A program made the translations under genes and the position numbers. A stretch of DNA of 9,960 nt, taken from contig QIHL01000022.1 of assembly GCA_003230965.1 (NCBI GenBank), forward strand, positions 1 to 9,960. Direction: 5' to 3'. The notes beneath the pieces are model-generated. The model saw nothing but the letters and a program-made list of their open reading frames with translations. It had not been told where the DNA came from and searched no databases. This document shows positions 6,991 through 9,960 of the stretch, in pieces; the first letter of the stretch is position 1, and the number at the start of each line of letters is the position of its first letter. This stretch comes from Candidatus Magasanikiibacteriota bacterium (lineage in GTDB: Bacteria; Patescibacteriota; Patescibacteriia; Magasanikbacterales; UBA922).

Positions 6991-7343
6991 ATTCATGTCG
7001 TAAGAATTCGCCAACTAGGCAGTCTGATTGTTCAAAAGTTAAACATTCAGATTGCCTAGCAGGTTATGTGTTCTTCTGACATGGCACCTTCTATCCACTC
7101 GGTGGTTTGTTTCTCAACAGGCCGGCGTGAGCACGAGCTGCATTAGCGAGAATTACCTAGTTCCAAGCTTGCCTCTTTCTCCTTATTTTTTTTGTTTATT
7201 TTGCTGTGTCCATTATTGCGGGAGCAATGCTCAACCAGACCAATATTGTACACAAGGGTAGGCTTGGAAAAATGGAGCAGATGAGAGGGTGATATGAATC
7301 TGGCAAGATGTTGTCAGAAACATATCTGTTGTAATGAGCTTAC
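6941..7343 (-). ncRNA. Candidate structured RNA of unknown family
   Basis: About 400 non-coding bases are bounded on the minus strand by a near-consensus promoter and a U-tailed terminator, the layout of an independent small-RNA gene. Strong folding is visible: a long hairpin at 7015-7059 (7, 5 and 4 bp blocks, 9-base loop), enclosed by pairs 6994-7006 with 7071-7083; a hairpin at 7291-7326; a short hairpin at 7215-7228; and a closing helix 7163-7170 with 7260-7267. The strand is uncertain: five helices contain a pair that is G-U if read on the plus strand but A-C on the minus strand, which argues for the plus strand, against the promoter evidence. I looked for tmRNA, RNase P RNA, SRP RNA and T-box hallmarks and did not find them on either strand. 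Identity unknown. Confidence 0.5.
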
Positions 7344-7349
7344 ATACAT

Positions 7350-7378
7350 ATAATAGCATAAAAAATTGTTTTTGTCAA
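7350..7378 (-). promoter_or_regulatory. Strong promoter of the putative RNA
   Basis: On the minus strand TTGACA (complement of 7373-7378), a 17-base spacer and TATTAT (complement of 7350-7355) preceded by TGC form a near-consensus promoter with an extended -10. The start would be near 7343. No credible protein gene begins behind it before the terminator at 6990-6941. Confidence 0.75.
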
Positions 7379-7442
7379 GTGGTGATTATCTTGTTTATTT
7401 AAGCTAAAAAATTGAGTTTTCCTTCAGAAATTATGTCTAGAG

Positions 7443-7580
7443 TAGTGTATACAATTATTTTTTTTATGATTTTTTATAAAAGTTATCCACATTTTGATAT
7501 AGTTTTACACAGATTTATCCACAATTGTGTAGACTAGTGTGTACAAAGTATGTGTTTTTTATTAATTTATTGAATTTTTT
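7443..7580. other. Candidate replication origin: DnaA-box cluster in AT-rich DNA
   Basis: Two perfect DnaA boxes TTATCCACA lie at 7483-7491 and 7515-7523 in the same orientation. One-mismatch relatives are TTTTACACA (7503-7511) and, on the other strand, TTGTACACA (complement of 7538-7546). The cluster is bracketed by two 11/12 matching copies of TAGTGTATACAA (7443-7454) and TAGTGTGTACAA (7535-7546). Very AT-rich stretches lie on both sides (about 7452-7482 and 7551-7590) and could serve as the unwinding element. No gene occupies 7379-7628. rnpA and yidD, often near bacterial origins, are 7 kb away; dnaA and rpmH are not in the window. The DnaA boxes are seen directly; origin function is inference, and a DnaA-regulated promoter region is the main alternative. 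Confidence 0.45.
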
Positions 7581-7581
7581 A

Positions 7582-7609
7582 TAATAAAAAACTACCTTTC
7601 AGCAGTTTT
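7582..7609 (-). terminator. Intrinsic terminator of epmA-efp
   Basis: On the minus strand 7609-7601 pairs with 7596-7588 as a 9-bp stem (two G-U pairs) closed by a GAAA tetraloop, then TTATTAT-like T-rich sequence. It lies 20 bases after the efp stop codon. Confidence 0.8.
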
Positions 7610-7628
7610 GCAAATTATTTTTTATCTC

Positions 7629-8195
7629 TTACTCATTGACTCGTCCGCTGTATTCTCCTGTGTCTGTATTGACAAGTATTTTTTCACCTTCCTTAATAAA
7701 AATTGGAGATTTCACAACTAGACCGTTGTCAAGTGTAATATCTTTTGTAACATTTCCACCAGAGCTATCACCGCGAACGGCTGGAGGAGCATTCGTTACT
7801 GTGTATTGAATTTTTTTTGGTAGTTCTACAGCAACTACATTGCCTTCATAAAGAATAGTAGTAACTTCCAAACCTTCTTTCAAGTATGGAATTTCATCTC
7901 CAAGCACATCAGAGTTAACATCTATGGTTTCGTATGTATCTTTATTCATAAATGAGTACATATCTCCATTTTTGTATAGATATTGCATGTTTTGTCTACT
8001 GATTTGAACAGTATCTACAGTTTCACCACTTTTGTATGTGATTTCCATGCCTTTGCCTGTAGTAATACTTTTCATTTTTGTTTTAGTAAATGCAGAACCT
8101 TTGCCAGGATTAACAAAATGAAAAGTTTTAACTACATACAAATCACCATGATGTCGGATAACAATACCTTTCTTTATATCTGTTGTATCACCCAT
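7629..8195 (-). CDS. efp: Elongation factor P
   Basis: A 188-residue elongation factor P, the tRNA-shaped factor that enters the ribosomal E site and relieves stalling at proline runs. Domain I (about 1-65) carries the tip loop VNPGKGSAF at 28-36, where K32 is the residue expected to be modified. The OB-type domain II follows (about 66-128), then the C-terminal OB domain III, with GDSSGGNVTKDITLDNGLVV near 142-161 and GEYSGRV at the end. Length is standard. Lysine, not arginine, at the tip agrees with the neighbouring epmA, whose product attaches beta-lysine to such a lysine. efp starts 18 bases after the epmA stop codon, so the substrate and its modifier are cotranscribed. No Shine-Dalgarno motif precedes the ATG. 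Confidence 0.96.
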   Translation of the reverse strand: MGDTTDIKKGIVIRHHGDLYVVKTFHFVNPGKGSAFTKTKMKSITTGKGMEITYKSGETVDTVQISRQNMQYLYKNGDMYSFMNKDTYETIDVNSDVLGDEIPYLKEGLEVTTILYEGNVVAVELPKKIQYTVTNAPPAVRGDSSGGNVTKDITLDNGLVVKSPIFIKEGEKILVNTDTGEYSGRVNE

Positions 8196-8213
8196 ATAGA
8201 TTACAATAATGAT

Positions 8214-9215
8214 TTATGTATCTAAAAACAATTCTGACGCTGGTAATACTAGCACATTATTTATGTCTTTGCAACCGGTAAGGATTTGGACTAAACGATC
8301 AACACCAAGGGCAATACCTGCTGATGATGGCATAGTACCAACCGCTTCAATGAAGTCTTCATCTATTTGGTAGATATTTTTTTTGAGTTTTTTTCGTTGT
8401 TTTTGTTCAATTTCAAAACGGATGCGTTGTTCGTCTGGGTTTGTTAGTTCGCTAAATCCGTTGGCAAGTTCCATGCCATTTATATAAATTTCAACGCGTT
8501 GTGCATATCTAGAATCTTTTTCTGACAATTTTGCTAGTGCAGCCATTTGTGCAGGATAGTCGTATATAGCAATGAATCCCATTTTTTCTAACTTTTTTTC
8601 AATTTTATTCAAAAAAATACGATAGAAAAGATCTTCAAATGGTTCATCTTCCTTTGTGTTGAACCCGTAGTTTTTGCAAAGTTGTCTCATGCTATCTGTG
8701 GTTAGGTAGTCATCTAAATCAATACTAATAAGTTGTTTCCAAAGGTCATGCATTGATAGACGTTGGAGACTGGAGACTGGAGACTGGAGATCTGGTAATC
8801 TTTTTTGTATAAAAAGTATAAGTTTTTCAGTATCATGCATGAGATCAAACATATCTGCACCTGTTTTGTACCATTCAATCATGGTAAATTCAGGATTGTG
8901 TGTACCACCAAAACTTTCATAATCACGGAAACATTTTGTTAAGGAAAAAATACGATTAAATCCAGATGCAAGCATTTTTTTCATTGTGTATTCAGGCGAT
9001 GTGTGTAGATACCCGTTAAATATTTTTCCTTGTTCATTATGAATGACGATTGGCATTGGGGAAAGGTATGGTTCTTGTCCTGGCAGACGAACAATCAATG
9101 GTGTTTCAACTTCACAAAAACCTTTTGACCAAAAAAATTCGCGTATCAATCGTATGATTGCAAAACGATATTCAAGGGTTTGTTTATTATTTTGTATATG
9201 TGCGATATGAGACAT
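8214..9215 (-). CDS. epmA: EF-P lysyl ligase EpmA (GenX/PoxA/YjeA)
   Basis: A 333-residue class II lysyl-tRNA-synthetase paralogue without the N-terminal anticodon-binding OB domain, the mark that separates EpmA from LysRS (about 500 residues). EpmA activates (R)-beta-lysine and joins it to the EF-P tip lysine. Motif 1 surrounds EVETPLIVRLPGQEP (35-49); motif 2 is CFRDYESFGGTHNPEFTMIE (95-114); NGMELANGFSELTNPDEQRIR (246-266) is strongly EpmA-like; motif 3 is GIALGVDRL (300-308). Codons 142-151, between motifs 2 and 3, are encoded by a heptanucleotide repeat and look like an added low-complexity insertion. epmB, the lysine 2,3-aminomutase that supplies beta-lysine in E. coli, is not in the window. 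efp follows 18 bases behind. A genuine LysRS fragment is the alternative, unlikely given the motifs and neighbour. Confidence 0.92.
   Translation of the reverse strand: MSHIAHIQNNKQTLEYRFAIIRLIREFFWSKGFCEVETPLIVRLPGQEPYLSPMPIVIHNEQGKIFNGYLHTSPEYTMKKMLASGFNRIFSLTKCFRDYESFGGTHNPEFTMIEWYKTGADMFDLMHDTEKLILFIQKRLPDLQSPVSSLQRLSMHDLWKQLISIDLDDYLTTDSMRQLCKNYGFNTKEDEPFEDLFYRIFLNKIEKKLEKMGFIAIYDYPAQMAALAKLSEKDSRYAQRVEIYINGMELANGFSELTNPDEQRIRFEIEQKQRKKLKKNIYQIDEDFIEAVGTMPSSAGIALGVDRLVQILTGCKDINNVLVLPASELFLDT
8764..8791. repeat. Heptanucleotide tandem repeat inside epmA
   Basis: TGGAGAC occurs three times in perfect tandem (8764-8784) followed by a fourth copy with one change, TGGAGAT (8785-8791). On the coding strand this is a CCAGTCT-type repeat encoding about residues 142-151 of EpmA. 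Because the unit is 7 bases, gain or loss of a single copy would shift the reading frame. Confidence 0.9.
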
Positions 9216-9219
9216 ATTT

Positions 9220-9225
9220 ATTATA
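9220..9225 (-). promoter_or_regulatory. Possible -10 element of epmA-efp
   Basis: TATAAT on the minus strand ends 4 bases before the epmA ATG, so a transcript would start at or just inside the start codon. No convincing -35 is seen, and in such AT-rich DNA this may be chance. Confidence 0.3.
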
Positions 9226-9304
9226 CTGTAGATTATTTATAATTTTATTCATGTTTGGATTTGTTGGTAATCTGCATGGTTTAATTATTGGGCAAGTGAA
9301 TAGA

Positions 9305-9333
9305 TTGACAAATAGAATATTTTTTCGTACAAT
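9305..9333 (+). promoter_or_regulatory. Promoter of the tRNA cluster
   Basis: TTGACA (9305-9310) and TACAAT (9328-9333) are 17 bases apart. The start near 9340 lies about 14 bases before tRNA-Gly(TCC). Confidence 0.7.
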
Positions 9334-9353
9334 AGGCTTCACTGTATCCTCAT

Positions 9354-9425
9354 GCGGATGTCGTATAATGGTTATTATCTCGGCCTTCCAAGCCGATGAT
9401 GCCGGTTCGATTCCGGTCATCCGCT
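9354..9425 (+). tRNA. tRNA-Gly (anticodon TCC)
   Basis: A 72-base cloverleaf. Acceptor GCGGATG (9354-9360) pairs with CATCCGC (9418-9424), with discriminator T9425. The anticodon stem CGGC/GCCG encloses the loop CTTCCAA, giving anticodon TCC, which reads GGA and GGG. The T-arm has the TTCGATT loop. The 3' CCA is not encoded, so a CCA-adding enzyme must supply it. It has its own promoter and heads a three-tRNA cluster. Confidence 0.96.
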
Positions 9426-9468
9426 CTAGGAATTTTGTATTCCGTTTAGTTGCGAACAGCACAGGTAC

Positions 9469-9497
9469 TTGAATTAGAAGGATGTATCGTGTATACT
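9469..9497 (+). promoter_or_regulatory. Second promoter in the tRNA cluster
   Basis: TTGAAT (9469-9474) and TATACT (9492-9497) are 17 bases apart, predicting a start near 9504, 32 bases before the initiator tRNA. It could drive tRNA-fMet and tRNA-Gly(GCC) independently of the first tRNA. Confidence 0.6.
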
Positions 9498-9535
9498 AAA
9501 GTTCGCTAAAGTTTATTTGTGATAGGAGAACATAC

Positions 9536-9608
9536 AGCGGGGTAGAGCAATTGGCAGCTCGTCTGGCTCATAACCAGAAGGTTCCCGGTTCGAGTCCGGG
9601 CCCCGCAA
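9536..9608 (+). tRNA. Initiator tRNA-fMet (anticodon CAT)
   Basis: A 73-base cloverleaf without encoded CCA. Acceptor bases 2-7 (GCGGGG at 9537-9542) pair with CCCCGC (9601-9606); base 1 (A9536) faces A9607, an unpaired 1-72 position, the hallmark by which formylase and initiation factors recognise initiator tRNA. The D-stem GAGC/GCTC keeps the initiator-type A11-U24 pair. The anticodon loop CTCATAA gives CAT. The sequence around the D-arm, GCTCGTC and CTCATAACC, resembles E. coli tRNA-fMet closely. Unusual: the anticodon stem is TCTGG/CCAGA, so pair 29-41 is T-A and the three consecutive G-C pairs of most initiators are only two. Elongator Met or lysidine-type Ile are less likely because of the 1-72 mismatch. 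Confidence 0.88.
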
Positions 9609-9614
9609 CTAAAT

Positions 9615-9688
9615 GCGGTAGTAGTTCAGTTGGCTAGAACGCTTCCTTGCCAAGGAAGAGGTCGCCGGTTCGAATCCGGTCTACCGCT
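9615..9688 (+). tRNA. tRNA-Gly (anticodon GCC)
   Basis: A 74-base cloverleaf. Acceptor GCGGTAG (9615-9621) pairs with CTACCGC (9681-9687), discriminator T9688. The stem CTTCC/GGAAG encloses loop TTGCCAA, giving anticodon GCC for GGT and GGC. The T-loop is TTCGAAT. No CCA is encoded. It follows the initiator tRNA by 6 bases, so both are processed from one transcript. Confidence 0.96.
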
Positions 9689-9960
9689 CACTTTTGAGAA
9701 CATCAACCTACTTTATTGCAATACAATATTTTTTAGAATTAGTGCGACATGATTGGTAAAGTGAATGTGTAAATAATGAATATACGTAGTGTAGTGTTAT
9801 TTATGTTTTTCGTCAAAGATAAATTGAACAGGATGACAAATAGGGTTTATCCATAAGTTTGCTAGTCTAGAGTCTAAAAAATTACAAAAATTTCAAATAT
9901 TTTACGTCCAAAAGAATGCTGAAATAAATAACTTAAAAAAGAAGATTATAATTTGTATAT

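Noticed and set aside
7052..7261. Plus-strand ORF of 69 codons in the non-coding region
   Set aside because: It starts with TTG, is cysteine-rich with no family resemblance, and lies across strong RNA helices.
6941..7343. Identification of the RNA as tmRNA, RNase P RNA, SRP RNA or T-box leader
   Set aside because: No TTCGA-type T-arm or tag frame for tmRNA, no GAGGAAAGTCC or ACAGAA core for RNase P, no SRP tetraloop motif, and no T-box sequence on either strand. A GAGAAACAAACCACC stretch on the minus strand loosely recalls an RNase P segment but lacks the other conserved regions.
9187..9462. Minus-strand ORF of 91 codons containing MTGIEPASSAWKAE
   Set aside because: It runs antisense through tRNA-Gly(TCC) and the epmA promoter; this peptide is a well-known spurious translation of the reverse strand of a tRNA-Gly gene.
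1..9960. Recoding of TGA to glycine, as in Gracilibacteria and Absconditabacteria
   Set aside because: All eleven stops are TAA or TAG, but no gene contains in-frame TGA codons and no TCA-anticodon tRNA-Gly is visible, so the standard code is sufficient.
9689..9960. Possible gene, DnaA box (TTATCCATA, 9847-9855) and -10 (TATAAT, 9947-9952) in the last 272 bases
   Set aside because: No open frame of useful length; the single box has a mismatch and the -10 lacks a -35. A gene may begin beyond the window edge.
6899..9960. CRISPR array or mobile element
   Set aside because: No regularly spaced repeats, transposase, integrase or terminal inverted repeats were seen; the heptamer array in epmA has no spacers.

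Overview
This AT-rich window most resembles a chromosome segment of a Candidate Phyla Radiation (Patescibacteria) bacterium. The pointers are the short DksA/TraR-type zinc-finger gene next to lspA, the compact YidD and RnpA, the AT-rich spacers and the lack of Shine-Dalgarno sequences. No lineage below that level can be named from sequence alone. The standard genetic code fits, because every gene reads through without in-frame TGA and all eleven stops are TAA or TAG.

Layout from the left. The 3' end of a DUF805 membrane protein gene closes with a terminator. A promoter then drives rnpA and yidD, the RNase P protein and membrane-insertion accessory pair. yidD converges on a DUF167 gene through a shared perfect hairpin. 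That gene follows tig (trigger factor) on the minus strand. tig is transcribed divergently from a membrane-anchored LysM/M23 cell-wall hydrolase. comM, for natural transformation, lies head-on to the hydrolase. Next comes a minus-strand pair, a DksA-like zinc-finger gene and lspA, with two tandem promoters, one overlapped by a 12-bp palindrome, and a terminator behind lspA.

Positions 6820 to 7628 hold no credible protein gene. This stretch contains the dksA promoters, a candidate structured RNA of about 400 nt with strong promoter and terminator signals on the minus strand, and an AT-rich segment with two perfect DnaA boxes plus near-matches that could be an origin.

To the right is a minus-strand operon of epmA (EF-P lysyl ligase) and efp (elongation factor P), which act on each other: EpmA modifies a lysine in the tip loop of EF-P, which then relieves ribosome stalling at proline runs. 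A heptanucleotide repeat lies inside epmA. The window ends with a plus-strand tRNA cluster, Gly(TCC), initiator Met(CAT) and Gly(GCC), none with an encoded CCA end. The last 272 bases (9689 to 9960) show no convincing gene.

The genes are mostly housekeeping. The least explained parts are the 6.9-7.6 kb non-coding region, the repeat in epmA, and the consistent absence of ribosome-binding motifs.
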